Below are positions 5,136 through 5,261 of a stretch of DNA of 5,261 nt, one piece after another. The stretch's first letter is position 1. Each line of letters begins with the position of its first letter. The position numbers and the translations under genes are program-made. Source of the stretch: a bacterium (GTDB taxonomy: Bacteria; NPL-UPA2; JAUVJM01); contig JAUVJM010000091.1 in NCBI GenBank assembly GCA_030596585.1, positions 1-5,261 on the forward strand. The letters run 5' to 3'. The notes beneath the pieces are model-generated. The model was not told where the DNA came from. It saw nothing but the letters and a program-made list of their open reading frames with translations, and made no database searches.

Positions 5136-5261
5136 ATGGCTGAAGAAAAAACTGCACATCGGTGGCTTGTGGTAATAGGCGGACTATTAATAATTATGTG
5201 CCTTGGCGTGGCTTATTCATGGGGAGTATTCCTTACGCCTATTGCCAATGAATTCGGCTGG
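5136..5261 (+). CDS. MFS transporter, OFA-like, 5' part only
   Basis: Only the first 42 codons are present; the frame is open to the window edge. After a short polar N-terminus (MAEEKTAHR) comes a hydrophobic segment of about 22 residues (10-31), RWLVVIGGLLIIMCLGVAYS, followed by WGVFLTPIANEFGW. This matches the first membrane helix and following loop of the oxalate/formate antiporter (OFA) family of the major facilitator superfamily, where a basic residue before WLVV, a YSW in helix 1 and an EFGW after it are usual. The substrate cannot be read from this fragment: OFA members carry oxalate, formate, other carboxylates or unknown compounds. It lies 60 bases after greA in the same direction and might be read from the same transcript, but functional linkage is unlikely. 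Confidence 0.8.
   Translation, partial: MAEEKTAHRWLVVIGGLLIIMCLGVAYSWGVFLTPIANEFGW

Overview
The window is a stretch of bacterial housekeeping chromosome, with every gene on the + strand: mutL (mismatch repair), miaA (tRNA isopentenyltransferase), hflX (ribosome-splitting GTPase), greA (transcript cleavage factor) and the first 42 codons of a major facilitator transporter that looks like the OFA (oxalate/formate antiporter) family. No plasmid, phage, CRISPR or transposase gene is visible. The likely owner is a free-living Gram-negative-type bacterium of moderate G+C. The MutL carries the endonuclease motifs found in lineages that lack MutH. The style of dispersed palindromic repeats recalls Deltaproteobacteria- or Nitrospirota-like genomes, but that assignment is an impression, not a demonstration.

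Layout: mutL fills 33-1865. A 260-base gap (1866-2126, or to 2153 with the preferred miaA start) is packed with short inverted repeats. miaA runs 2154-3101. A gap of about 140 bases holds a composite palindromic repeat that runs almost up to the hflX ribosome binding site. hflX (3243-4586) and greA (4599-5075) are 12 bases apart and probably co-transcribed. A 60-base gap with no clear terminator leads to the transporter (5136 to the window end).

The order mutL-miaA-hfq-hflX is well known from gammaproteobacteria such as E. coli. Here the hfq position between miaA and hflX holds only the repeat element. The genes share broad roles in information-processing fidelity and stress (DNA repair, tRNA modification, ribosome rescue, transcription restart) but do not form one pathway.

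The most unusual feature is a set of palindromic repeats placed in and around these core genes. The most striking is a 75-base element inside mutL, with 26-base perfect inverted arms. It is an exact multiple of three, lies in the only + frame of the element without a stop, and adds 25 codons to the flexible linker between the MutL ATPase and endonuclease domains. I see no convincing new multi-gene system; the repeat biology is what deserves a second look.
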